Assembly (NCBI RefSeq): GCF_002001125.1
Contig: NZ_MUNV01000011.1
Coordinates: forward strand, 62,001-126,000
Direction: 5' to 3'
Length of the DNA stretch: 64,000 bases
From: Rhodanobacter sp. B04
GTDB lineage: Bacteria > Pseudomonadota > Gammaproteobacteria > Xanthomonadales > Rhodanobacteraceae
In this document: positions 16,465 through 23,671 of the stretch, piece by piece
How positions within the stretch are numbered: the stretch's first letter is position 1
Layout: each line of letters starts with the position of its first letter
Notes under the pieces: model-generated
The model's database searches: none
What the model was told of the DNA's origin: nothing
The model's input: only the letters and a program-made list of their open reading frames with translations
Position numbers and translations under genes: made by a program

Positions 16465-17166
16465 GTGAAGTTCATAAAGACGATAGGGCTACTCATGCTG
16501 GTTGCGGCTCTCACCGCGTGCAATGGTGGGGCACCCGAGAATGATGTTGGATCGGATGATGCAACGGCTTCGCCGCCCATTGAGGCGCCTGCCACCACGC
16601 GGAGTCCAGCCTTGCCTGAAAAAGAACAACAGCTAGTTGCGCTCACACCTTTGTTTCGCCGCGAGTGGAAGCTCGCCAATGAATCCAATCCGATTGCGTC
16701 TGATCAGAAAGTTGATGCGGTCAATAAGCAATTTGATGCGGAGATTTGCAAGTTCGCCAACACCCCTCATGTGGCTCATTGGGTAGGAACCGTCTACCAA
16801 CTTGGGCTTGCAGACGACGACTCCAAGAGCGCATATCTCCGATTGGTTCTTACTGCGCGCGGTACTGCTGCCGTGAGTATTTCGTCCATGCTCGGCACCG
16901 ACTACGTCACGCTATCGAGCTGGATGACCGACCGGGGAGACAACGACGCAAGTCTCCTTGCTAAGCCCGGAACGCCGCTCATAAAAAGCCTTTCGACACT
17001 GCAAGCGGGCGATGTTGTCGTTTTTGATGGCGACTTCCAGAAAATAGACGGTCCTGGATGCCTGCGCACTAACAGCAATATCGAAACACCAGCCGACAAC
17101 GCGCGGGCGAACGATGATCGACCGGACTATATGTTTAAATTCACGAAGGTTTCCAAGTCCGAATAG
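16465..17166 (+). CDS. Putative lipoprotein, cargo gene of the element
   Basis: A 233-residue secreted protein with a signal peptide (MKFIKTIGLLMLVAALTAC) ending in a lipobox, so Cys19 would be lipidated. The mature part begins with a Pro/Thr/Glu-rich linker and continues with a soluble domain containing VGTVYQLGLADDDSKSAYLRL and GDVVVFDGDFQ, a beta-rich pattern. No family is recognised. The start is GTG with GGAG 6 bases upstream. Its codon use and base composition are less GC-rich than those of the replication genes, and 173 bp separate it from them, so it looks like an independently expressed passenger (moron). A surface role such as exclusion is only a guess. Confidence 0.75.
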   Translation: MKFIKTIGLLMLVAALTACNGGAPENDVGSDDATASPPIEAPATTRSPALPEKEQQLVALTPLFRREWKLANESNPIASDQKVDAVNKQFDAEICKFANTPHVAHWVGTVYQLGLADDDSKSAYLRLVLTARGTAAVSISSMLGTDYVTLSSWMTDRGDNDASLLAKPGTPLIKSLSTLQAGDVVVFDGDFQKIDGPGCLRTNSNIETPADNARANDDRPDYMFKFTKVSKSE

Positions 17167-17296
17167 TTCAGCGGTTTTAGCCGCGGCTCATTGCTAACAG
17201 TGCGGAACAATGCCGACTGGATGTCGCAAATTGCGATGGAATGCGATGAACGGCGCGGTCTCGATCCGAGCGAGTTTCGGTCCGCGTGACACAATT

Positions 17297-17316
17297 GGGT
17301 AGCTCTATGGGTAGCT
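17297..17316. repeat. Right arm-type integrase sites (GGGTAGCT)
   Basis: GGGTAGCT at 17297-17304 and 17309-17316, with the same 12-bp period as the left-end pair and 47 bp before the attR core. The only sites of this kind noticed in the element are at its two ends. Confidence 0.7.
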
Positions 17317-17362
17317 AAAACGTAAATTGCCTTCGAAAGCTATGCTCGGCAACGTATTCGAT

Positions 17363-17381
17363 AGTCCTACCAGGATTACCG
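17363..17381. other. attR core site
   Basis: Second copy of the 19-bp core. Reading on from it, the frame CGG CAG CAG AAC TGA is the displaced original 3' end of the DUF6165 gene, which shows that the pre-insertion site was intragenic and that the element replaced the last codons. Confidence 0.88.
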
Positions 17382-17390
17382 GCAGCAGAA

Positions 17391-17485
17391 CTGAGGAAAG
17401 AGGAGTGAGAAACGAGAGAAGAGCCACGGATTGCGAGTCTTTCTATCGTCCCCCACTGCTCTCCGCTCACTCCTCGCTCTTCGCT
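17391..17485. repeat. Purine-rich imperfect inverted repeat near the convergent gene ends
   Basis: AGAGGAGTGAG on the left and its complement CTCACTCCTC on the right (which runs into the 3' end of the glycosyltransferase) form an imperfect inverted repeat. The original DUF6165 gene and the glycosyltransferase converge here, so it could act as a terminator for both. The motif resembles the GTGAG-type repeat at 22527-22609. Confidence 0.45.
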
Positions 17486-18519
17486 GCGGCTTCATAGCGC
17501 TCGATCACCTCGTCGACGCCAATCAGGTCCATCACGCCGGGTTTCTCGATCTTGCTGCCCCACGGAATGTCGCTGGCTGGCTTGCCCAGATACTTGCGCG
17601 CGGCCTCGTCGTACTTGTTCACGCACCAGCGGCGGTCGGAGTAGGGGCCGGATCGGTCCGGATTGCTCGCGGCGTGCAGGCCCAGCACCTTGGTGCCGAC
17701 CGCGTTGGCCATGTGCATCGGCCCGGAGTCGGGTGTCAGCAGCAATTGCGCGCGATCGAGCAGGGCCAGCAGTTTCTTCAGCGTGTCCTTGCCGGTGAGG
17801 TCCAGTGGCGCGCGCTGGCAGGCGGCCAGCACTGCGTCGGCCATCGTGCGCTCACCGCTGGAAGGGCCGCCGACCATTACCACGCGCCAACCGCGTGCGG
17901 CGGCGTGATCCATCACGGCGGCGTAGCGCTCCGGTCGCCAGTTGCGCAACGCATGGCTGGAACTGGGGCTGACCAGCAGGGTGGGTGTATCGCCGGGTAG
18001 TTGTTCGACGGCCCAGGCATGCGCCTCGTCGGGAATCGGGATGTCCCAGCGCACCGCCGTCTGCCGCAACCCAAGCGGCTCGCAGAAGCTGCCGATCGCA
18101 TCGAGCACATGTTCGCCGCTGCGCGCAGGTATGCGTTGGTTGATGACCAGTCCATGCAGGTCCCTTGCGCGTGCACGGTCATAGCCGATGCGGCGAACGG
18201 CCTTGATGCCAAGGCTCAGCAGGTTCGAGCGCATCGCCACCTGCATCTGCAGCAGCGCATCGAAGCGTCGTTCGCGCAATGCGTCACGTACGGCGCGCAT
18301 GCCGTTCCAGCCGGCCGCCTTGTCGAACGTGACGAACTCCACGCCGGGCAGGTCACCGACCAGCTTGCGTTCCAGCTTGCCAACGACCCATGTCAGTGCG
18401 GTTTCCGGCCACGCCTGTTGCAGGGTGCGCACCAGCGGCACCACATGGGTGACGTCGCCGATGGCGGAGGTGCGCAGCAGGCAGATCGAGGCAGCGGCAG
18501 TCATCGGGTTCGAGGTCAT
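17467..18519 (-). CDS. Glycosyltransferase family 9 (lipopolysaccharide heptosyltransferase type)
   Basis: Cytoplasmic-face GT9 transferase that adds heptose or a related sugar to the lipopolysaccharide inner core. The 350-residue product has the N-terminal ICLLRTSAIGDVTHVVPLVR motif, where the Gly-Asp is conserved in WaaC/WaaF, and the C-terminal nucleotide-sugar motif LLTPDSGPMHMANAVGTKVLGL, where the Asp-Ser-Gly-Pro-His-like block is typical. The linkage it makes cannot be told from sequence. The first ATG (18519) is given; a second in-frame ATG at 18504 is equally likely. It is divergent from the Kdo kinase gene with only 33 bp between starts. Confidence 0.88.
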   Translation of the reverse strand: MTSNPMTAAASICLLRTSAIGDVTHVVPLVRTLQQAWPETALTWVVGKLERKLVGDLPGVEFVTFDKAAGWNGMRAVRDALRERRFDALLQMQVAMRSNLLSLGIKAVRRIGYDRARARDLHGLVINQRIPARSGEHVLDAIGSFCEPLGLRQTAVRWDIPIPDEAHAWAVEQLPGDTPTLLVSPSSSHALRNWRPERYAAVMDHAAARGWRVVMVGGPSSGERTMADAVLAACQRAPLDLTGKDTLKKLLALLDRAQLLLTPDSGPMHMANAVGTKVLGLHAASNPDRSGPYSDRRWCVNKYDEAARKYLGKPASDIPWGSKIEKPGVMDLIGVDEVIERYEAAAKSEE

Positions 18520-18552
18520 GGGCCTGGGTTAGAATCGGGGCAATCACTGGGC

Positions 18553-19284
18553 ATGATGATGCAGGAACGGATATACAAAAGTGCTGCCGGCGCGATTCTG
18601 TTTGACGCCGCCGTATCGCCACAAGTCGGGCCGGACTGGTTTGTACCGGATTACTGGCGCCGACAGGGCGCCCTGCGCACGCAGGCCGGCGGGCGTGGCG
18701 GCGTGGCGGTCATTGCGACTCAGGCCGGCGAATGCGTATTGCGGCATTATCGGCGCGGCGGCATGGTCGCCGCATGGATGGGCGATCGCTATCTGTGGAC
18801 GGGGAGTAAGCGCACGCGTCCGTTTGCGGAGTTCCGCCTGCTCGGCGAGATCGCCAGGCTCGGCCTGCCCGGACCGGTGGCCGTGGCCGCGCGCTATGTC
18901 CGGCACGGCCTGTTTTACAGCGCCGACCTGATCACCCGCCGCATCGCCGATGCGCAGACCCTGGCCGAATGTCTGGCGGCAGGGCAACTTGATGGCGAGC
19001 TGGCGGAAAAGGTCGGGGCACTCGTGGCGCGCTTTCATCGTGCCGGTATCTGGCATGCCGATCTGAATGCGCACAATGTGCTGGTGACGCCGGACGGGCT
19101 TTACCTGATCGACTTCGATCGTGGCCGCTTGCGCAAGCCGGCGACTGCCTGGCGGCAGGCCAACCTGCAGCGCCTGCGTCGTTCGCTGCTCAAGCTGGGG
19201 GCTGCCGGTCACGGTGAGGCAGTCTTCGAGAAAGACATCTGGCAACCGCTACTTGGCCGATACGGGCGTACGCTGACTCCATGA
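18553..19284 (+). CDS. kdkA: 3-deoxy-D-manno-octulosonic acid (Kdo) kinase
   Basis: Membrane-associated kinase of the WaaP/KdkA family that phosphorylates Kdo of the lipid A inner core with ATP. The 243-residue product has RHYRRGG, a DRYLW motif, and the kinase catalytic loop WHADLNAHNVLV with the metal-binding DFDRGR. Three consecutive ATG codons begin the frame (18553, 18556, 18559); any may be used. The open frame continues far upstream but there it is antisense to the glycosyltransferase and is not coding. A TAGAAT at 18530-18535 could be its -10. It overlaps the next gene by ATGA. Confidence 0.9.
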   Translation: MMMQERIYKSAAGAILFDAAVSPQVGPDWFVPDYWRRQGALRTQAGGRGGVAVIATQAGECVLRHYRRGGMVAAWMGDRYLWTGSKRTRPFAEFRLLGEIARLGLPGPVAVAARYVRHGLFYSADLITRRIADAQTLAECLAAGQLDGELAEKVGALVARFHRAGIWHADLNAHNVLVTPDGLYLIDFDRGRLRKPATAWRQANLQRLRRSLLKLGAAGHGEAVFEKDIWQPLLGRYGRTLTP

Positions 19285-20042
19285 ACTGGCATCTGCATTT
19301 TCTCGGCGTGGGCGCCGCGCACGCGGTGGAACTCGGCTCCTCGGCCGTGGTGCTGGAGCGCGCCGGCGTGCCGCAGCTGCTGATCGACTGCGGCCCGGAC
19401 ACGCTGGATCGGTACATGGCCGCCTACGACGCCTTGCCGCCGGCGCTATACATCACGCATACCCACATGGATCACGTGGCCGGGTTGGAGCGGTTGTTCT
19501 TCCGGTTGTGGTTCGATCCGCACCTGCGCGGCACCACCCGGTTGTTTGCCCATGCCGGGTTGATTCCCTGGCTGCAGGCGCGCGTGGCGGATTACCCCGG
19601 TGCCCTTGCCGAGGGTGGCGTCAACTTCTGGGAGGCGTTCCGCCTGGTGCCGTGCACGCGCGGCTTCTGGCTGGACGGACTGTGGTTCGACGTGTTCGCC
19701 ACCCGGCATCACGTGCCGGGCACGTCGTATGGACTCGCGCTGGACGGCAGCTTCGTCTATACCGGCGATACCCGGCCGATCCCCGAAGCTTTGGCGCGTT
19801 ATGCCGGCGGCAATGAAGTGATCGCGCACGATTGCAGCCTGGTCGGCAATCCGTCGCATACCGGCATCGACGATATCGAGCGTGAATATCCGGGCGAAGC
19901 GATGCGCTCGCGGCTGCTGCTGTACCACTACGGCAGTGTGGCCGATGGCACCGCACTGGCTGCACTCGGCTACCGCGTCGCGGCCATGGGTGACCGGGTA
20001 GCCGTGGGTGAACCGTCCGCACCGCGGGCCGATGCGGGCTGA
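19281..20042 (+). CDS. MBL-fold metallo-hydrolase
   Basis: Cytoplasmic metallo-beta-lactamase-fold hydrolase of 253 residues; the substrate is unknown. The zinc-ligand motif THTHMDH is present, with later ligands expected at TRHHVPG, the Asp of YTGDTRP and the His of LLLYHYGS. The overall form is like the RNase Z/phosphodiesterase branch rather than an antibiotic lactamase. It is coupled to kdkA by a 4-bp overlap and so is co-expressed with it; whether it acts in envelope metabolism is not shown. Confidence 0.85.
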   Translation: MNWHLHFLGVGAAHAVELGSSAVVLERAGVPQLLIDCGPDTLDRYMAAYDALPPALYITHTHMDHVAGLERLFFRLWFDPHLRGTTRLFAHAGLIPWLQARVADYPGALAEGGVNFWEAFRLVPCTRGFWLDGLWFDVFATRHHVPGTSYGLALDGSFVYTGDTRPIPEALARYAGGNEVIAHDCSLVGNPSHTGIDDIEREYPGEAMRSRLLLYHYGSVADGTALAALGYRVAAMGDRVAVGEPSAPRADAG

Positions 20043-20058
20043 ATCCAGACGCATCTGC

Positions 20059-20087
20059 TTGCCTGTAACCGGGGCTGACGTTATCCT
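20059..20087 (+). promoter_or_regulatory. Promoter of tRNA-Ser (and possibly the SRP RNA)
   Basis: TTGCCT (20059-20064) and TATCCT (20082-20087) are separated by 17 bases; the tRNA begins 46 bases after the -10. Confidence 0.55.
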
Positions 20088-20133
20088 TCCGCTTCTTTGC
20101 CGGGCCGGATGCCCGACCAAGAGGGTTTCCTGC

Positions 20134-20223
20134 GGAGAGGTGTCCGAGTGGTTGAAGGAGCACGCCTGGAAAGTGTGTATACGGTAAAACGTATCGCGGG
20201 TTCGAATCCCGCTCTCTCCGCCA
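20134..20223 (+). tRNA. tRNA-Ser (anticodon GGA)
   Basis: A 90-nt class II tRNA with an encoded CCA end and discriminator G. The acceptor stem is GGAGAGG paired with the 3' strand, the anticodon loop CTGGAAA gives GGA, the long variable arm (TATACGGTAAAACGTAT region) is the serine mark, and the T loop is TTCGAAT. Confidence 0.95.
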
Positions 20224-20269
20224 ACTTCTAGTTTCATGTGAGTTCCAGGGCTCAGCAGCCCACGTCTAT

Positions 20270-20381
20270 GGTGGCCCCGTCGGTCCCCCCGCGACGATAG
20301 TTCGCAAACTCCGCCAGGTCCGGAAGGAAGCAACGGTAGCGAATGATTCGGGTGCCGGGGTGTGGCTGGCGGGGCCGCCGC
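20270..20381 (+). ncRNA. ffs: Signal recognition particle RNA (4.5S)
   Basis: Short bacterial SRP RNA of about 112 nt that binds Ffh and directs membrane-protein translation. The conserved apical loop GGTCCGGAAGGAAGCA is present at 20318-20333, with the symmetric internal loop on the 3' side (GGTGCCGGGGTG). The terminal helix pairs GGTGGCCCCG (20270-20279) with CGGGGCCGCC (20370-20379). A TTTT tract follows the helix and may end transcription. Its position directly upstream of dnaX is a common proteobacterial arrangement. Confidence 0.95.
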
Positions 20382-20470
20382 CTTTTCGGGGTGACTGATT
20401 CCCCGTTCTCCTTTACTGACTTACCCCGCCCGACTTGGCACAATCACTGTTCGCCCCAAGGTAGTCAGGC

Positions 20471-22165
20471 ATGTCTTATCAGGTACTCGCTCGCAAGTGG
20501 CGCCCGCGCAAGTTCGCCGAGCTGGTCGGGCAGGAACATGTGGTGCGCGCGCTCACCAATGCGCTCGAGACCGGACGCATGCATCACGCCTACCTGTTCA
20601 CCGGCACCCGCGGTGTCGGCAAGACCACGATCGCGCGGATCTTCGCCAAGTCGCTGAACTGCGAGCGCGGGCAGTCGGCCGATCCCTGTGGCGAGTGCGC
20701 GGTGTGCACGGCGGTGGACGAGGGGCGCTTTGTCGACCTCTTGGAGATCGACGCGGCCAGCAATACCGGCGTGGACGATGTGCGCGAGGTGATCGAGAAC
20801 GCGCAGTACGCGCCGTCGCGTGGTCGCTTCAAGGTGTACCTGGTCGACGAGGTGCACATGCTGTCGAAGAACGCGTTCAACGCGTTGCTGAAGACACTGG
20901 AAGAACCGCCGCCGCACGTGAAGTTCCTGCTCGCCACCACCGACCCGCAGAAGCTGCCGGTGACGGTGTTGTCGCGCTGCCTGAAGTTCAACCTGAAGCG
21001 CTTGCTGCCGGAGCAGATCTCCGGCCAGATGCGGCATATCCTCGCTGCGGAAAACATTGCCTACGAAGACGGCGCCATCGGCGAACTCGCGCGTGCTGCC
21101 GACGGCTCCTTGCGCGACGGCCTGTCGCTACTTGACCAGGCGATTGCCTACGGCGGCGGTGCGCTGCATGTCGACGACGTGCGCACCATGCTTGGCAGCG
21201 TCGCGCGCGGGCAGGTGCTGGGTGTGCTCGATGCGCTGTCCGCGGGTGATGGCGAGCGGCTGCTGGCCGAGTGCACCCAGATTGCCTCGTATTCGCCGGA
21301 TTTCGGCGGCGTGCTGGACGATCTGGCCGGCGTGCTGCACCAGTTGCAGCTGATCCAGCTGATTCCCGATTACCGGCCCGAAGAAGGCGGTGATGACGCT
21401 GCATTGGTCACACTGGCCGAGCGGATGACGCCGGAAGACGTGCAGCTGTATTACCAGATTGCCACCTCCGGTCGGCGTGATCTGGTGCTGGCGCCGGATG
21501 CACGCACCGGCTTCGAGATGGCGATGCTGCGCATGCTCGCGTTCCGGCCTGGCGATGGTTCACCGGCGGTGCGCACCGAAAGACCGGCTGCCGCAGAAAA
21601 CCTGGTGTCGCCGGCAGTGCCCGCACGATCAAATACGTCGCCACCGTCGCGTCCCGCCGCGGTGGCCGAGCGCCAGCAGGATTACCCGCCACCGCCGCGC
21701 GCGGAATCGGCAACGCGACCGGCGCCAGTGCCTGCAGTGACGGCGACGCCGGCTCCGGTGGCGCGTGATGCCAACGGCCTGCCGAATTGGGATGCCTTGA
21801 TCGAGCAGGCCGGCTTGCGTGGTCCGTTCGGCTTGCTGGCGCAGAATGCCGTGTTGCGTGAACGCGATGGCCAGACCCTGGTACTCGCGCTGCAGCCGGC
21901 GCACATGAATCTCGCGGTGGAGCCGATGGTCAGCCAGATGGAAGAGCGCATCGGCCAGGTCCTTGGCGAGCGCATCCGGCTGCGTTTTGTCAGCAACACC
22001 CCGGAAGCGGGGGTGCAGACGCCGGCAGCACGCGCGGCGCAGGCACGCGATGCGGCTCAGGCAGCTGCCGAGCAGGCCATCGAAGGCGATCCGCTGGTGC
22101 AGTCGCTGAAGCGCGAATTCGGCGCACGCGTGGTGCCGCAATCCATCAAACCCCTTGATAGTTGA
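20471..22165 (+). CDS. dnaX: DNA polymerase III subunit gamma/tau
   Basis: Clamp-loader ATPase of the replisome. The 564-residue product has the AAA+ domain with Walker A GTRGVGKTT (residues 45-53), the four-cysteine zinc module (CERGQSADPCGECAVC), Walker B VYLVDEVHML, sensor 1 around LLATTDPQKL and the SRC arginine-finger motif. The variable proline/alanine-rich linker (about 375-435) is followed by the tau-specific C-terminal domain (from LPNWDALIEQAGL). No A-rich slippery heptamer is seen near the end of the clamp-loader part, so a short gamma form made by frameshifting is not supported. Confidence 0.96.
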   Translation: MSYQVLARKWRPRKFAELVGQEHVVRALTNALETGRMHHAYLFTGTRGVGKTTIARIFAKSLNCERGQSADPCGECAVCTAVDEGRFVDLLEIDAASNTGVDDVREVIENAQYAPSRGRFKVYLVDEVHMLSKNAFNALLKTLEEPPPHVKFLLATTDPQKLPVTVLSRCLKFNLKRLLPEQISGQMRHILAAENIAYEDGAIGELARAADGSLRDGLSLLDQAIAYGGGALHVDDVRTMLGSVARGQVLGVLDALSAGDGERLLAECTQIASYSPDFGGVLDDLAGVLHQLQLIQLIPDYRPEEGGDDAALVTLAERMTPEDVQLYYQIATSGRRDLVLAPDARTGFEMAMLRMLAFRPGDGSPAVRTERPAAAENLVSPAVPARSNTSPPSRPAAVAERQQDYPPPPRAESATRPAPVPAVTATPAPVARDANGLPNWDALIEQAGLRGPFGLLAQNAVLRERDGQTLVLALQPAHMNLAVEPMVSQMEERIGQVLGERIRLRFVSNTPEAGVQTPAARAAQARDAAQAAAEQAIEGDPLVQSLKREFGARVVPQSIKPLDS

Positions 22166-22194
22166 ATCCTGAAAGTTGAAGCCGGAGCAGTGAG

Positions 22195-22518
22195 ATGAGA
22201 GGACAGATCGGTCAGCTGATGCAGCAGGCCCAGCGCATGCAGGAAGACATGAAGCGTGCGCAGGAAGAGATCGCCAAGCTGGAAGTCACCGGCAGCGCCG
22301 GTGGTGGCCTGGTCAGCGTGGTGATGACCGGCGCGCATGAGGTACGCCGTGTGCAGATCGACCGGCAGACGTTCGCCGACGATCCGGAAATGGCCGAGGA
22401 CCTGGTCGCTGCCGCAATCAACGATGCCGTGAACAAGGTGGCCGAGGTCAGCAAGAACAAGCTCGGCGGCGTCACCGCCGGGATGAATCTGCCGGCTGGC
22501 TTCAAGATGCCGTTCTGA
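22195..22518 (+). CDS. ybaB: Nucleoid-associated protein, YbaB/EbfC family
   Basis: Small DNA-binding dimer that coats the nucleoid. The 107-residue product has the family pattern: an N-terminal amphipathic helix (IGQLMQQAQRMQEDMKRAQE), the VTGSAGGGLVSVVMTG strand, and a C-terminal helix. It lies 29 bp after dnaX and upstream of recR, the conserved dnaX-ybaB-recR order. Confidence 0.95.
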   Translation: MRGQIGQLMQQAQRMQEDMKRAQEEIAKLEVTGSAGGGLVSVVMTGAHEVRRVQIDRQTFADDPEMAEDLVAAAINDAVNKVAEVSKNKLGGVTAGMNLPAGFKMPF

Positions 22519-22526
22519 AAACAGGG

Positions 22527-22609
22527 GTGAGTGAAGAGGGGTGAGAAGTGACAGAGCATCAGCTGACCGCTTCCCGCCTTTCTCTCACTTCTCACCCCTC
22601 TTCACTCAC
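22527..22609. repeat. Perfect 25-bp inverted repeat between ybaB and recR
   Basis: Arms 22527-22551 and 22585-22609 are exact reverse complements with a 33-base spacer. The arm is purine-rich (GTGAGTGAAGAGG then GGTGAGAAGTGA). In RNA it would form a long hairpin without a T tract. It probably belongs to a dispersed intergenic repeat family; a related but degenerate repeat lies at 17391-17485. Confidence 0.8.
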
Positions 22610-22623
22610 TACTCGAATCATCC

Positions 22624-23226
22624 ATGTCATCCGGTTCCCCCCTTCTCGCTGACTTGATCGAAGCGCTGCGCTGCCTGCCCGGCGTGGGCGGCAAGAGTGC
22701 GCAGCGGATGGCTTTCCATCTGCTGGAGCGCGAGCGCGAGCGTGGACTGAAGCTGGCTGCCGTGCTGGAGCAGGCGATGCAGCGCATCGGCCATTGCAAG
22801 CAGTGCCGCAACTTCAGCGAGGAGCCGCTGTGCGCACTCTGCGCCAGCGGCAGTCGCGACCGGCAGGTGCTGTGCGTGGTGGAATCGCCGACCGACCTGG
22901 CGGCGATCGAGCAGGCCACCGGTTATCGCGGGCAGTACTTCGTGCTGATGGGACGTTTGTCGCCACTGGACGGCCTCGGGCCGGAGGAGCTGGGGCTGGC
23001 GCAGCTCACCCAGCGACTGGGCGAGGGCGAGATCGAGGAGTTGATCATTGCCACCAATCCCACGGTGGAGGGCGAAGCCACCGCGCATTACCTTGCGCAG
23101 CTGGCGCGTGCCGGCGGCGTGCGGCCGACCCGGCTGGCGCACGGCGTGCCGCTGGGCGGCGAGCTGGAATACGTCGACCGCAGCACGCTGGCGCATGCGT
23201 TCGGCGGGCGGCAGTTGCTGGACTGA
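22624..23226 (+). CDS. recR: Recombination mediator RecR
   Basis: RecFOR-pathway protein that helps load RecA on gapped DNA. The 200-residue product has the helix-hairpin-helix segment [17 protein letters not shown], the zinc-finger [16 protein letters not shown], and the Toprim domain with [13 protein letters not shown] and the [12 protein letters not shown] block. It follows ybaB as usual. The ATG is 15 bp beyond the long inverted repeat. Confidence 0.96.
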   Translation: MSSGSPLLADLIEALRCLPGVGGKSAQRMAFHLLERERERGLKLAAVLEQAMQRIGHCKQCRNFSEEPLCALCASGSRDRQVLCVVESPTDLAAIEQATGYRGQYFVLMGRLSPLDGLGPEELGLAQLTQRLGEGEIEELIIATNPTVEGEATAHYLAQLARAGGVRPTRLAHGVPLGGELEYVDRSTLAHAFGGRQLLD

Positions 23227-23246
23227 CTCATACGGAGCAAGCGGGC

Positions 23247-23591
23247 ATGGGCGACACCATATTCAGCAAGATCATCCGCCGCGAGATACCGGCTGACATC
23301 GTCTACGAGAACGACGAGGTGCTGGCCTTTCGCGATCTGAATCCGCAGGCACCGGTGCACGTGCTGTTCATTCCCAAGCGGGCGCTGGCCACGCTCAATG
23401 ACGCCGTCGCGAGTGAAGCCGAATTGCTGGGCAAGCTATTGCTGGCCGCCGCCGATTACGCCAAGCAGGAAGGTTTCGCCGAGCAGGGTTATCGCACGGT
23501 GATCAACTGCAACGAGGACGGCGGGCAGACGGTCTTCCATCTGCATGTGCACCTGCTTGCCGGCCGTCGCCTGCATTGGCCGCCAGGCTGA
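23247..23591 (+). CDS. HIT family protein (HinT-like)
   Basis: Purine-nucleotide phosphoramidase of the histidine-triad family. The 114-residue product starts MGDTIFSKIIRREIPADIVY and carries the triad HLHVHLLAG near its C-terminus, with the QTVFHLHVH context typical of HinT. The ATG at 23247 has GGAG 10 bases upstream. It is 20 bp after recR and may share its transcript. Confidence 0.93.
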   Translation: MGDTIFSKIIRREIPADIVYENDEVLAFRDLNPQAPVHVLFIPKRALATLNDAVASEAELLGKLLLAAADYAKQEGFAEQGYRTVINCNEDGGQTVFHLHVHLLAGRRLHWPPG

Positions 23592-23635
23592 GCGCAATCG
23601 CTGCAATGCGCATGTACGCGCACATATAAAATAAA

Positions 23636-23664
23636 AGAACGCCGGCTCGATGCCGGCGTTCTTG
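23636..23664. terminator. Bidirectional rho-independent terminator
   Basis: AAGAACGCCGGC and GCCGGCGTTCTT form a perfect 12-bp stem around a 5-base loop. It separates the convergent HIT and Slp genes. On the minus strand it is followed by a TTTTATTTTATA tract, so it is strongest for the Slp transcript. Confidence 0.85.
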
Positions 23665-23671
23665 TCGGTGA

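Larger units (their letters stand above)
11121..17381. mobile_element. 6.2-kb integrative element (satellite-like, no structural genes)
   Basis: Bounded by a perfect 19-bp direct repeat (11121-11139 and 17363-17381). It carries a tyrosine integrase next to the left end, an AlpA-like regulator, a tightly coupled run of small genes around a P-loop ATPase, and a lipoprotein cargo gene. The repeat unit from the start of one core to the start of the other is 6242 bp. Paired GGGTAGCT sites occur just inside both ends. No capsid, terminase, portal, tail, relaxase or type IV secretion gene is present, so it would depend on a helper for transfer. Base composition in the right third is visibly lower in GC than the flanking genes. 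It most resembles P4-type phage satellites or small mobilisable islands. Confidence 0.88.

Noticed and set aside
11121-17381. Element as a complete prophage
   Set aside because: No terminase, portal, capsid, tail, lysis or repressor gene is present in 6.2 kb.
18001-18552. Long in-frame extension upstream of kdkA
   Set aside because: It is opposite the conserved GT9 gene and has no family match; the kinase begins at the tandem ATG codons.
20471-22165. Programmed frameshift in dnaX giving a gamma subunit
   Set aside because: No A-rich slippery heptamer or similar run is visible near the end of the clamp-loader domain.
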